A program made the position numbers and the translations under genes. Of a stretch of DNA of 64,000 nt, positions 50,823-62,214 are shown piece by piece. The notes below the pieces were generated by a model, which saw only the letters and a list, made by a program, of their open reading frames with translations, was not told the origin of the DNA and ran no database searches. Origin of the DNA: Actinotalea endophytica. GTDB taxonomy: Bacteria; Actinomycetota; Actinomycetes; Actinomycetales; Cellulomonadaceae. The stretch spans positions 78,925 to 142,924 of the forward strand of contig NZ_JAOVZU010000006.1 of assembly GCF_025717005.1 (NCBI RefSeq), written 5' to 3'. Numbering within the stretch: position 1 is the first letter of the stretch; each line of letters starts with the position of its first letter.

Positions 50823-51641
50823 ATGACCCCACCGCCTGCCCGCACCGCCGTGGTCACCGGCGCCGGACGCGGCATCGGCTCGATGATCGCCACCGGGCTC
50901 GCCGAGCGCGGCTACCGGCTCGCCCTGCTCGGCCGCACCGCGACCCACCTGCACGCCACCGCCGATCGGATCGCCGCCCGGGTGCCCGGAGCGGAGGTGC
51001 ACGTGGTCCCGGTCGACCTGACCGACCGCGACCAGGTGCAGGTCGCCGCGCTCGCCGTCGTCGACGGCCTCGGCGAGGTGGACCTGCTGGTGCAGAACGC
51101 CGGGGTCATCGAACGCGCCGAGGTGGCGTTCGCCGACGACGACGTCGAGGACGTCTGGCGGGTCGTCGAGACCAACCTGCGCGGGCCGTTGCTGCTCGTC
51201 CACGCCCTGCTGCCCGGCATGCTCGCGGCCGGTGGCGCCCGGGTCGTGCACCTCAACTCGGGGGCCGGGTACCGCGGTGCGGGCGCGTACACCGGGTACA
51301 ACATCTCCAAGGGTGCGCTGGCCCGCCTGACCACGATGCTCGACACCCAGTACCGCGACCGCGGGCTCCTGGTGTTCGACCTGGCGCCCGGCGTGGTCGC
51401 GACGGACATGACGCACGGCATGCCGGTGCACGCGGACCGCACCGAGTGGACCAGGCCGGACGACGTCATCGAGCTCGTCGCCGCGATCGGTGCCGGTGAG
51501 CTCGACGAGCTCGCGGGGCGATTCATCCGGGCCGGTGCGGACACCCCGACGACGCTGCACGCACGCACCGGCCAGATCCTCCGGACCGATGCGCGCCGGC
51601 TCACGCTGAGCCTGTGGGGGCCCGACGACCCGATGCGCTGA
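50823..51641 (+). CDS. Short-chain dehydrogenase/reductase
   Basis: A 272-residue SDR. The cofactor loop TGAGRGIG (residue ~12) and the NAG motif VQNAG (residue ~92) are intact. The active site has Asn-Ser in LNSGAG (residue ~143) and Y-N-I-S-K (residue ~159), giving the Ser-Tyr-Lys triad. CAGGAT 7 bases before the ATG is a possible -10 box. Substrate unknown; no partner genes adjoin. Confidence 0.9.
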   Translation: MTPPPARTAVVTGAGRGIGSMIATGLAERGYRLALLGRTATHLHATADRIAARVPGAEVHVVPVDLTDRDQVQVAALAVVDGLGEVDLLVQNAGVIERAEVAFADDDVEDVWRVVETNLRGPLLLVHALLPGMLAAGGARVVHLNSGAGYRGAGAYTGYNISKGALARLTTMLDTQYRDRGLLVFDLAPGVVATDMTHGMPVHADRTEWTRPDDVIELVAAIGAGELDELAGRFIRAGADTPTTLHARTGQILRTDARRLTLSLWGPDDPMR

Positions 51642-51684
51642 TCTTCGCTGAGACGGGCCTCGACGTGCCCCGCGACGGCGCGTC

Positions 51685-51690
51685 TAGAGT
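51685..51690 (+). promoter_or_regulatory. -10 box TAGAGT upstream of ppdK
   Basis: It would give a leader of about 90 bases to the GTG at 51788. The -35 region (GACGTG, 17 bases away) is weak. Confidence 0.4.
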
Positions 51691-51787
51691 GGTCGCGGCG
51701 GGTCCAAGGTCCCCACGTTCCGGGGCACACCTTCGGCACCCTGGGACAGCCGGCGACGAGGCCGGACTCCGTGCAGAGAGGCACAAC

Positions 51788-54511
<2,724 letters not shown>

Positions 54512-54520
54512 GTCCGACTC

Positions 54521-54561
54521 ACGCGACGGCCCGGGTTCCCCGAGGACCCGGGCCGTCGCGT
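54521..54561 (+). terminator. Terminator after ppdK
   Basis: ACGCGACGGCCCGGGT (54521-54536) pairs perfectly with 54546-54561 around a 9-base loop, 10 bases after the stop. A short run of Ts is lacking. Confidence 0.7.
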
Positions 54562-54591
54562 CTGCGCGTCCGGGCGCGGCGCGCCGCGGGG

Positions 54592-54597
54592 TACCGT
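54592..54597 (+). promoter_or_regulatory. -10 box TACCGT before the DEAD-box gene
   Basis: TACCGT lies 5 bases before the GTG at 54603, again near the leaderless distance, and 31 bases after the ppdK terminator. Confidence 0.5.
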
Positions 54598-54602
54598 GGC
54601 GC

Positions 54603-56378
54603 GTGACCTCTGAAGCGCCCGACAGCGCGGCCGACGGCTCGGCCGACGCCTCCGCCACCACGACCTTCGCCGACCTCGGCCTGCGCGGCCCGGTGCTCGC
54701 GGCGATCGCCGACGTCGGGTACGAGACCCCCTCGGCGATCCAGGCAGCGACGATCCCGCCGCTGCTCGCCGGCCGCGACGTGCTCGGCACGGCGCAGACC
54801 GGCACCGGCAAGACCGCAGCCTTCGCGCTGCCGATCCTCGAGCGGCTCGACCGTGAGCGGGGCCGCCCGCAGGCCCTGGTCCTCGCCCCGACGCGGGAGC
54901 TCGCGCTGCAGGTCTGCGAGGCCTTCGAGCGCTACGCGGCGCACTCCGGCGGCGTCCACGTCCTGCCGATCTACGGCGGTCAGGGCTACGGCGTCCAGCT
55001 CTCCGCGTTGCGTCGCGGCGTGCACGTGGTGGTCGGCACGCCCGGGCGGATCGTCGACCATCTCGGCAAGGGCACGCTCGACCTGTCCGGGCTGCGGTTC
55101 CTGGTGCTCGACGAGGCCGACGAGATGCTCTCCATGGGCTTCGCCGAGGACCTCGAGACGATCCTCGGCTCGACCCCGCAGGACAAGCAGGTCGCGCTGT
55201 TCTCGGCCACGATGCCGGCGCCGATCCGGCGGCTGTCTCAGACCTACCTGCGCGACCCCGAGCACATCGCCGTCGCGGGGCGGACCCAGACCGCCACGAA
55301 CGTCACGCAGCGTTACCTCGTGGTGTCCTACGCGCAGAAGCTGGACGCGCTGACCCGGATCCTCGAGGTCGAGGACGCCGAGGCGACCATCGTGTTCACC
55401 CGCACGAAGAACGAGACCGAGGTCGTCGCCGAGAAGCTCCGGGCCCGCGGTCATGCGGCCGCGGCGATCAACGGCGACATCCAGCAGGTCCAGCGCGAGA
55501 AGACGGTCAAGCAGCTGCGGTCTGGCGACCTCGACGTGCTGGTGGCCACCGACGTCGCGGCGCGCGGCCTGGACGTGGACCGGATCGGGCTCGTGGTCAA
55601 CTACGACCTGCCGATCGACACCGAGTCCTACGTGCACCGGGTCGGGCGCACCGGCCGGGCAGGCCGGGCCGGCCGGGCGATCAGCTTCGTGACGCCGCGC
55701 GAGCGCCGGCTGCTCACCGCGATCGAGAAGGCCACCCGCCAGCCGCTCACCCCGATGCACCTGCCGAGCGTCGAGGACGTCAACGCCACGCGGCTCACCC
55801 GGTTCGACGACTCGATCACGGAGGCGCTGGGCCGGGCCGGCGAGATCGACCAGTTCCGCGACATCGTCGCGCACTACGTCGCGCACCACGACGTGCCCGA
55901 GGTGGACGTCGCCGCGGCGCTCGCCCTCGCGGCGCACGGCGGGCCGCTGCTGCTGGACGCCGAGGCCGAGCAGGTGCGCGAGCAGTTCGAGGCCGACCGG
56001 CGCGCGGCGACCGAAGGGCGGCAACGGGGCGGCAAGGCCGCGCACGGTGGTCGCGACCGGCGGCTCGGCGGGGCGGCCATGACCACCTACCGGATCGCGG
56101 TGGGTCGTCGTCACAAGGTCGAGCCACGCCAGATCATGGGCGCGATCGCCAACGAGGGCGGCCTCGGCCGGGGCGACGTCGGTGCGATCTCGATCCACTC
56201 GGGCTTCTCGCTGGTCGACCTGCCGAGCGACCTGCCGGCCGGTGTGCTGCGCCGGCTCGGCCGGACCCGGATCAGCGGTCAGCTGATCGACCTGCGCCCC
56301 GACACCGGGCGCCGCGCGCCGGCCCGGGGGGCGTCCCGTGGCGGCGCTCCGGGTGCGCGCAAGGGCGGGCAGAACTAG
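54603..56378 (+). CDS. DEAD-box RNA helicase (DeaD/CsdA-like)
   Basis: A 591-residue ATP-dependent RNA helicase that remodels structured RNA, including in cold and ribosome assembly. All core motifs are present: Q motif near residue 45, AQTGTGKT (~67), PTRELALQ (~96), TPGR (~147), VLDEADEML (~168), FSATMP (~200), TDVAARGLDVD (~316) and HRVGRTGRAGR (~345). The C-terminus has a DbpA-type RNA-binding domain (TYRIAVGRRHKVEPRQIMGA, residue ~496) and a Gly/Arg-rich tail. Confidence 0.96.
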   Translation: MTSEAPDSAADGSADASATTTFADLGLRGPVLAAIADVGYETPSAIQAATIPPLLAGRDVLGTAQTGTGKTAAFALPILERLDRERGRPQALVLAPTRELALQVCEAFERYAAHSGGVHVLPIYGGQGYGVQLSALRRGVHVVVGTPGRIVDHLGKGTLDLSGLRFLVLDEADEMLSMGFAEDLETILGSTPQDKQVALFSATMPAPIRRLSQTYLRDPEHIAVAGRTQTATNVTQRYLVVSYAQKLDALTRILEVEDAEATIVFTRTKNETEVVAEKLRARGHAAAAINGDIQQVQREKTVKQLRSGDLDVLVATDVAARGLDVDRIGLVVNYDLPIDTESYVHRVGRTGRAGRAGRAISFVTPRERRLLTAIEKATRQPLTPMHLPSVEDVNATRLTRFDDSITEALGRAGEIDQFRDIVAHYVAHHDVPEVDVAAALALAAHGGPLLLDAEAEQVREQFEADRRAATEGRQRGGKAAHGGRDRRLGGAAMTTYRIAVGRRHKVEPRQIMGAIANEGGLGRGDVGAISIHSGFSLVDLPSDLPAGVLRRLGRTRISGQLIDLRPDTGRRAPARGASRGGAPGARKGGQN

Positions 56379-56433
56379 CGTCGAGCGGGGCCGGCGCCCG
56401 CCGGTCCCGCAGGCCATCGGCAGGGGAGCATCC

Positions 56434-56871
56434 ATGACCATCCGCACCGCCCGCACCGCCTGGGACGGCACGCTCGCCGAAGGCTCCGGGCAGGTCGAGC
56501 TGACCAGCTCGGGCCGCGGCACGTTCGAGGTGTCCTGGCCGCGCCGGAGCGAGGAGGACGCCGCCGGGGTGACCAGCCCGGAGGAGCTGATCGCGGCGGC
56601 CCACAGCTCGTGCTTCGCGATGCAGCTCTCGGCCCTGATCGCCGCGGCCGGCGGGACCCCGCACTCGCTCGAGGTGACCGCGGACGTCAGCTTCGGGCCG
56701 GACCCGGCGGGCGGGTTCCACATCTCCGGGATCGCGATCACGCTGCGCGGCGAGGTCGAGGGGCTCGACGAGGCGGGCTTCGCCTCGGTCGCCGAGGACG
56801 CCAAGCGGACCTGCCCGGTGAGCAAGGCGCTCACCGGCGTGCCGATCACGCTGTCCGCCTCGCTGGCCTGA
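56434..56871 (+). CDS. OsmC-family peroxidase
   Basis: A 145-residue hydroperoxide reductase-like protein. The two redox-active cysteines are in AHSSCFAMQL (residue ~57) and RTCPVSKAL (residue ~127), the expected 65-70 residues apart. The N-terminal TARTAWDGTLAEGSGQV is the OsmC beta-sheet. AGGGGAGC stands before the ATG. It detoxifies organic hydroperoxides using a thiol reductant. It follows the helicase gene by 55 bases. Confidence 0.94.
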   Translation: MTIRTARTAWDGTLAEGSGQVELTSSGRGTFEVSWPRRSEEDAAGVTSPEELIAAAHSSCFAMQLSALIAAAGGTPHSLEVTADVSFGPDPAGGFHISGIAITLRGEVEGLDEAGFASVAEDAKRTCPVSKALTGVPITLSASLA

Positions 56872-56926
56872 CGCCCGTCCCGGACGTCCCGGACACCGTC
56901 CAGGAACCCCGTGGAAGGATCGGGCC

Positions 56927-59887
56927 GTGCCGACCGCAGACGTGATCACGGACACCGTGCCGGCACCTGAGCTGCTCGAGCGGCTCAGGGCCGCGGTGCG
57001 CGGTGACGTCGACGCCTCGACCCTGCGGCGTGCCGCGTACTCCACCGACGCGTCCAACTACCGGGTCGTGCCGCAGGTGGTCGTCGTGCCGCGGGACGTC
57101 GACGACCTCGTCGCCGTGCACCAGGTCGCGCTGGAGACCCGGACCCCGCTGACCCTGCGTGGCGGTGGCACGTCGGTGGCCGGGAACGCGATCGGACCGG
57201 GGATCGTGGTGGACACCTCGCGGCACCTGCGCGCGATCCGGGTGGACCCCGAGAGCCGCACCGCGACCGTCGAGCCCGGCGTGGTGATGAGCGACCTGCA
57301 GGCGGCCGCGCGGCCGCACGGGCTCCGGTTCGGCCCGGACCCCTCGACCCAGAACCGCGCGACGCTCGGCGGGATGATCGGCAACAACGCGTGCGGCCCG
57401 CACGCCGTCGCCTACGGCCGGACCGCCGACAACGTGGTGAGCCTCGACGTGCTGGACGGCCACGGGCGGCGCTGGACCGCGGGCAGCGGCACCGGCGCGC
57501 TCGACGCCGTGCCCGGCCTGGCCGACCTCGTGCAGGCGAACCTGGCCACGATCCGCACCGAGCTCGGCCGGTTCGGCCGCCAGGTCTCCGGCTACTCGCT
57601 CGAGCACCTGCTGCCGGAGAACGGCACGCACCTGGCCCGGATGCTGGTCGGCACCGAGGGCACGCTCGCGACCGTGCTCGGTGCGACGGTCGACCTGGTG
57701 CCGATCGCCGACGCCGCGGTGCTCGTGGTGCTCGGCTACCCGGACATGGCCTCCGCGGCCGACGCGGTGCCCGCCCTGCTCGCGCACGACCCGCTCGCCG
57801 TCGAGGGCCTCGACGCCCGACTGGTCGAGGTGGTGCGCCGGCACCACGGGGGCGTGCCCGAGCTGCCGCCGGGCGCGGGCTGGCTGATGGTCGAGATGGG
57901 CGGAGCCACCCAGCAGGAGGCGCTCGACCGTGCGCGCGCCGCCGCTGCCGACGCGGGCACCGCTGCGACCCGGGTGCTGCCGCCGGGCCCCGAGGCGACC
58001 GCGATGTGGCAGATCCGCGCCGACGGTGCGGGCCTGGCCGGTCGTACCCCGGCGGGCGCGCAGGCCTGGCCCGGCTGGGAGGACGCCGCCGTGCCGCCCG
58101 AGCGGCTGGGCGTGTACCTGCGCGAGTTCGAGGCGCTGATGGCCGCGCACGGTGTCGACGGCCTGCCGTACGGGCACTTCGGCGACGGCTGCGTGCACGT
58201 CCGCCTCGACCTGCCCCTCGAGCGGGTCGCGGACGTGGCCGGCTTCCGGGCCTTCCTCGAGGAGTCGGCGGCCCTGGTGGTCTCGCACGGCGGCTCGCTG
58301 TCCGGCGAGCACGGTGACGGCCGGGCCCGCAGCGAGCTCCTCTCCACGATGTACTCCCCGGACGCGCTCGCCGCGTTCGCCGCGGTCAAGGACCTGTTCG
58401 ACCCGCACGACGTGCTCAACCCGGGGATCGTGGTGCGCCCGGCCCCGCTGGACGGGGACCTGCGCCGTCCGCACGCCACGCCGCTGACCCGTCACCAGGG
58501 CTTCGCGTTCGAGCACGACCACGGTGACCTCACGACGGCGGTGCACCGGTGCGTCGGCGTCGGCAAGTGCCGGGCCGACACGTCGGCCGCGGGCGGGTTC
58601 ATGTGCCCGTCGTACCTCGCGACCAAGGACGAGAAGGACTCCACGCGCGGCCGGGCACGGGTGCTGCAGGAGATGGCCAACGGCACCCTGGTCACGCAGG
58701 GGTGGCGCGCCCCGGAGGTGCGTGACGTCCTCGACCTGTGCCTGAGCTGCAAGGCCTGCTCGAGCGACTGCCCCGCCGGGGTCGACATGGCCGCGTACAA
58801 GGCCGAGGTGCTGCACCACGCCTTCCGCGGCCGGCTCCGGCCGATGAACCACTACGCGCTGGGGTGGCTCCCGCGCTGGACGCGGCTGGTCACGCGGCTG
58901 CGGGTCGCGCGGCTGGCGAACGCCCTGCTCGGGTTCCGGCCGCTGGCGAGGCTCGTGCTGCGGGTCGGCGGGATGGACCCGCGCCGCTCGGTGCCGGCCT
59001 TCGCCCCGACCTCGTTCCGTCGGGCCTGGGCCGCGTCGTCCGGTCCGGCGGCGGAGGGCGCGCCGTCCGCCTCCGGGACCTCCGGTGCCGGAGCGACCGG
59101 CGCGCCGGAGGCAGCCCTCGGCGCCGACCCGGCGCGCGAGTCCGACGGGGCCCGGCCGACCGTGGTGCTGTGGGCCGACTCGTTCTCCGACGGGTTCGAC
59201 CCGGACGTGCCGCAGGCGATGGTCGACGTGCTGCGCGCCGCGGGCTACCGCGTGGTCGTGCCCGAGCAGGACGCGTGCTGCGGCCTGACCTGGATCTCGA
59301 CCGGTCAGCTCGAGGGTGCGCGGCGGCGGCTGCAGCACCTGCTCGGCGTGCTCGGCCCGTTCGCGGTCAACGGGGTCCCGATCGTGGGTGTCGAACCGTC
59401 CTGCACGGCGGTGCTCCGCTCGGACCTGCTCGAGCTGCTCGGGGACGACCCCCGCGCGGTCGCGGTGGCCGGCCAGGTCCGGACGCTCGCCGAGCTGCTC
59501 ACCGCCGAGCCTCCGGTCGGCCCGACCGGTGGCTGGACCGTGCCGCGCCTGGACGGCGTCCGGGTGGTCGCCCAGCCGCACTGTCACCAGCACTCGGTGA
59601 TGGGCTACGAGGCCGATCTCGCGCTGCTCGCCGCCGCCGGGGCGGAGGTCACCCCGCTCGCCGGGTGCTGCGGTCTCGCCGGGAACTTCGGCATGGAACG
59701 GGGTCACTACGAGGTCTCGGTCGCCGTCGCCGAGCACGCCCTGCTGCCCGCCCTGCGGGACGCCGAGCCGGGGACCGTGCTGCTCGCGGACGGCTTCTCG
59801 TGCCGGACCCAGGCCGACGACCTGGCCGGTGTGTCCGGCGTCCACCTGGCGCAGCTGCTCGCGCGAGCCCTGCCGTCGTCACCCTGA
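56927..59887 (+). CDS. Fused FAD-binding and Fe-S (CCG) oxidoreductase
   Basis: A 986-residue protein joining a GlcD/Dld-type flavoprotein and a GlcF-type iron-sulfur part. FAD_binding_4 covers residues ~50-190 (TLRGGGTSVAGNAIG; DPSTQNRATLGGMIGNNACG), FAD-oxidase_C ~210-490. Ferredoxin cysteines are C-V-G-V-G-K-C (~543) and CLSCKACSSDCPAG (~603). Two CCG motifs (DACCGLTWISTGQ ~781; LAGCCGLAGNFGME ~907) bind further Fe-S. A glycine/alanine-rich linker (~700-745) separates the parts. Such fusions oxidise D-lactate, glycolate or D-2-hydroxyglutarate and feed electrons to quinone. GGAAGGA lies 7 bases before the GTG. Confidence 0.9.
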   Translation: MPTADVITDTVPAPELLERLRAAVRGDVDASTLRRAAYSTDASNYRVVPQVVVVPRDVDDLVAVHQVALETRTPLTLRGGGTSVAGNAIGPGIVVDTSRHLRAIRVDPESRTATVEPGVVMSDLQAAARPHGLRFGPDPSTQNRATLGGMIGNNACGPHAVAYGRTADNVVSLDVLDGHGRRWTAGSGTGALDAVPGLADLVQANLATIRTELGRFGRQVSGYSLEHLLPENGTHLARMLVGTEGTLATVLGATVDLVPIADAAVLVVLGYPDMASAADAVPALLAHDPLAVEGLDARLVEVVRRHHGGVPELPPGAGWLMVEMGGATQQEALDRARAAAADAGTAATRVLPPGPEATAMWQIRADGAGLAGRTPAGAQAWPGWEDAAVPPERLGVYLREFEALMAAHGVDGLPYGHFGDGCVHVRLDLPLERVADVAGFRAFLEESAALVVSHGGSLSGEHGDGRARSELLSTMYSPDALAAFAAVKDLFDPHDVLNPGIVVRPAPLDGDLRRPHATPLTRHQGFAFEHDHGDLTTAVHRCVGVGKCRADTSAAGGFMCPSYLATKDEKDSTRGRARVLQEMANGTLVTQGWRAPEVRDVLDLCLSCKACSSDCPAGVDMAAYKAEVLHHAFRGRLRPMNHYALGWLPRWTRLVTRLRVARLANALLGFRPLARLVLRVGGMDPRRSVPAFAPTSFRRAWAASSGPAAEGAPSASGTSGAGATGAPEAALGADPARESDGARPTVVLWADSFSDGFDPDVPQAMVDVLRAAGYRVVVPEQDACCGLTWISTGQLEGARRRLQHLLGVLGPFAVNGVPIVGVEPSCTAVLRSDLLELLGDDPRAVAVAGQVRTLAELLTAEPPVGPTGGWTVPRLDGVRVVAQPHCHQHSVMGYEADLALLAAAGAEVTPLAGCCGLAGNFGMERGHYEVSVAVAEHALLPALRDAEPGTVLLADGFSCRTQADDLAGVSGVHLAQLLARALPSSP

Positions 59888-59957
59888 CGGGGTATCCGAT
59901 GCACCCGAACGGGGCAAACCGCCCGGCGTGACATTTCGGGCCAACCGGACGAGCACG

Positions 59958-59963
59958 TAGGCT
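59958..59963 (+). promoter_or_regulatory. -10 box TAGGCT
   Basis: TAGGCT lies 27 bases before the ATG at 59991. TTTCGG 18 bases upstream may be the -35 box. The leader would be about 20 bases. Confidence 0.4.
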
Positions 59964-59990
59964 CGGAGCACCCCCGAGACTGGACGCAGC

Positions 59991-61421
59991 ATGCCGATCT
60001 TCCCCGTGGATGGCGGGCTACCTCTGGCGACCCGTGCCATGCGGCCTGCCGACACGACGTACGGCGCGTCGGTGGTCGACGAGCACCTGGGTGCGCTGCT
60101 CGGCGAGCACCTGCTGCCGGTGCGCTCGCGTCGCGCGGGTGACGACGAGCCCTACCTCCTCGCGGTCGACGCGCACGGGCGGCCGGTCGTCGTCGAGGTC
60201 GTCGGTCTGCTGGACGGTGCCACGCTGCTCCGGGCCCTGGTCTACCTCGGGCGCGCGGCCCGACTGAGCCTGCGCGATCTGGCCGGGCTCTACCGCGGCG
60301 GCGCCAACCGGTTCAACACCGACCTGGCGACCTTCCGCGAGTCGGTGCCCGTGGTGCGGCTGGGCGCCGGGGGCGGCGGGGCGCGGCTGCTGCTGGTCTG
60401 CGCTCAGGTCGCCGACGGCATGGGCGACGTCGTCGCGGGCCTCGCGGACCGAGGCATCGAGGTCCTCAAGGTCGGTCTCGTCGACGGGCCGGGCGGGCAC
60501 CTGATCGACGTGTCGCCCGTCCACCTCGCCGCGCCGGACGGCTCGTGGTCGGTGTCCAACGGTGTCGCGAGCCTCACGGCGGGCGGCCCGACCCCGGAGA
60601 CGAGGCCGGAGCCGGGCATCGGCGAACCCCCGGACGAGGACACCCTGAGCGAGCTCCCACCCCGACCGCCCGGCACCGTGGTCCGGGTCCCCACCGGGGT
60701 CCGGCCGTTGTCGGGAGTGCCGGCGCAGTCGGCCCAGGCGACACCGTCCGGTGGCCTGCCGGCCGCGTCGTGGAGCGTCGTGCCGGACGAACCGCCCACG
60801 CCGGTGCCGGTCGGCGCCGACGACCGCGAGCACGCGGAGCACGAGCCGGCCCCCGCTGCCTCCGGGCACGCGGCGGGTTCGCACCGACTCGACGACCACG
60901 CGCCGAACCACCACTCGCCGGACCGCCATGAGCTCGACAGCAGGGCGCCGGACCACAGTGCGCTCGACGACCGTGCGCTCGACCACAGTGCGCCGGACCA
61001 CCGTGCGCTCGACCACGGTGCGCTCGACGACCGTGCGCTCGACGACCACGCGGACCGGTCGCACAACGGCGTCTCGCGGTCCACCGGCGGGCCGTTGCCG
61101 GTGCGACCTGCGAGCGTGACGGTCCAGGCGCCCCGCACCGCCACGGCGGACGTGCCCGTCGTGGCCGGTGACGGCCGCCTGTCCCGGCTCGCGCAGTCCG
61201 GACCGGTCGCGCTGGTGTGGCACCGCCGCCGGCGGGGTGAGTACCTCGAGGCTCTCGTGCACACCGACGGCCTGATCGAGCTCGAGGACGGGACGCGCCT
61301 CATCGACCCGTCCGCGGCCGCCGAGATCGCGAGCGGCTCCCAGGTGCCCGTGGACGGCTGGCGGGTGTGGCGGGTCGGCCACGCGGAAGGACCGACGCTG
61401 GCCGAGGCCTGCGAGTCCTGA
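59991..61421 (+). CDS. Nuclease-fold-like protein with an 11-unit pentapeptide tandem repeat
   Basis: A 476-residue protein. Residues ~35-185 form a globular alpha/beta domain (YLLAVDAHGRPVVVEVVGLLDG, LLRALVYLG) in which D and E-x-V resemble a PD-(D/E)XK nuclease core, as in RmuC/restriction-like families; this is weak. Residues ~190-290 are proline rich. Residues 299-353 are eleven copies of a 5-residue unit, A-[LP]-D-[DH]-x. The last ~95 residues have strands with a HRRRRGEYLEALVHTDGLIEL segment and a WRVWRVG end. The role is unknown. Confidence 0.6.
   Translation: MPIFPVDGGLPLATRAMRPADTTYGASVVDEHLGALLGEHLLPVRSRRAGDDEPYLLAVDAHGRPVVVEVVGLLDGATLLRALVYLGRAARLSLRDLAGLYRGGANRFNTDLATFRESVPVVRLGAGGGGARLLLVCAQVADGMGDVVAGLADRGIEVLKVGLVDGPGGHLIDVSPVHLAAPDGSWSVSNGVASLTAGGPTPETRPEPGIGEPPDEDTLSELPPRPPGTVVRVPTGVRPLSGVPAQSAQATPSGGLPAASWSVVPDEPPTPVPVGADDREHAEHEPAPAASGHAAGSHRLDDHAPNHHSPDRHELDSRAPDHSALDDRALDHSAPDHRALDHGALDDRALDDHADRSHNGVSRSTGGPLPVRPASVTVQAPRTATADVPVVAGDGRLSRLAQSGPVALVWHRRRRGEYLEALVHTDGLIELEDGTRLIDPSAAAEIASGSQVPVDGWRVWRVGHAEGPTLAEACES
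60885..61049 (+). repeat. 15-base tandem repeat, 11 units (7 tight)
   Basis: Units of GCGC[TC][CG]GAC[CG]ACxxT repeat in frame from 60885, with the seven best copies at 60945-61049. Each encodes A-[LP]-D-[DH]-[RSGH]. Expansion or loss of a unit keeps the frame, so length probably differs between strains. Confidence 0.85.
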
Positions 61422-61433
61422 GAGCGGTGCGGG

Positions 61434-62165
61434 TCAGCCGGCGATCGTCACCGCGATCGCGCCGAGCTCGCCCGGGTCCAGCTCGTGACCGGTGCCGCCG
61501 TGCACGACCAGCGCGATCGTCTCGCCCGGCGTCGCGGCCGACAGGTCCAGGGTCACCGTGAACGGCTCGGCCGTCTCCATCGACCCGCCCTGGGCGATCT
61601 GGGTGTCCAGCGGCGTGGGGTCGCCGGGGCGGAACGCCTCGACCAGGACCGTGCCTTCGAAGCCGCGGCCCATGCCGCTGAGCTCGAGCGACCCGGCGGG
61701 TACCGTCGCGCCCTGCTCGGGCGAGGTGATCTGGGCGTAGTCGCTCACCGCGGCGGTCACGAACCAGCCGTCCGAGGCGCCGAGCTGGCGAAGCAGCAGC
61801 AGGCTCCGCTCGATCGGCGTGGCGCCGTCCTCGCCGGCGAAGAGCAGCTGCATCTCACCGGACCGCGAGTCGCCCGCCATGAACTCGCCGAGGTTCGGCG
61901 GGACGCCGAGCGCCTGCTCCACGAAGTCGGCCGCGGCCTCCTCCGGGGTCGCGTAGACGGTGTCAGCCGCGGGCCACACGGCCGGCTGCTCGGTCGTCGC
62001 GGGCGTCGTCTCGGCCGGTTCGGAGGTCATCGGCTCGGTCGTGGTCGCCGACTCGGAGCTCGTGCCGGACGTGCTGGTCGACGGTTCCGAGCTGCCGGTC
62101 GCGCACGCCGCCAGCAGGAGCACGGCGGCGGCGATCGCGGTTCCGGTCCAGGTGCGCCGTGTCAT
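61434..62165 (-). CDS. Gmad2-type lipoprotein
   Basis: A 243-residue lipoprotein with a signal ending at LLAAC (Cys21) and a Ser/Thr/Glu-rich spacer to residue ~65. A GerMN-like middle part follows (VYATPEEAAADFV). The C-terminal Ig-like Gmad2 domain is recognised by ITSPEQGATVPAGSLELSG and GFEGTVLVEAF (residues ~155-185). Gmad2 domains are found in surface lipoproteins, often beside spore-germination-like modules. Function unknown. Confidence 0.75.
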   Translation of the reverse strand: MTRRTWTGTAIAAAVLLLAACATGSSEPSTSTSGTSSESATTTEPMTSEPAETTPATTEQPAVWPAADTVYATPEEAAADFVEQALGVPPNLGEFMAGDSRSGEMQLLFAGEDGATPIERSLLLLRQLGASDGWFVTAAVSDYAQITSPEQGATVPAGSLELSGMGRGFEGTVLVEAFRPGDPTPLDTQIAQGGSMETAEPFTVTLDLSAATPGETIALVVHGGTGHELDPGELGAIAVTIAG

Positions 62166-62214
62166 GGGGCCATCCTCCCTCGCGACCCCGGCCGGACCAA
62201 GGACATCCGCCCGA

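Noticed and set aside
56846-59845. A 999-codon minus-strand frame opposite the FAD/Fe-S gene
   Set aside because: Low-complexity Arg/Gly/His product without motifs; the plus-strand gene is unambiguous.
60885-61049. Regular repeats as a CRISPR array
   Set aside because: Units are directly joined without spacers and keep the reading frame of a gene.
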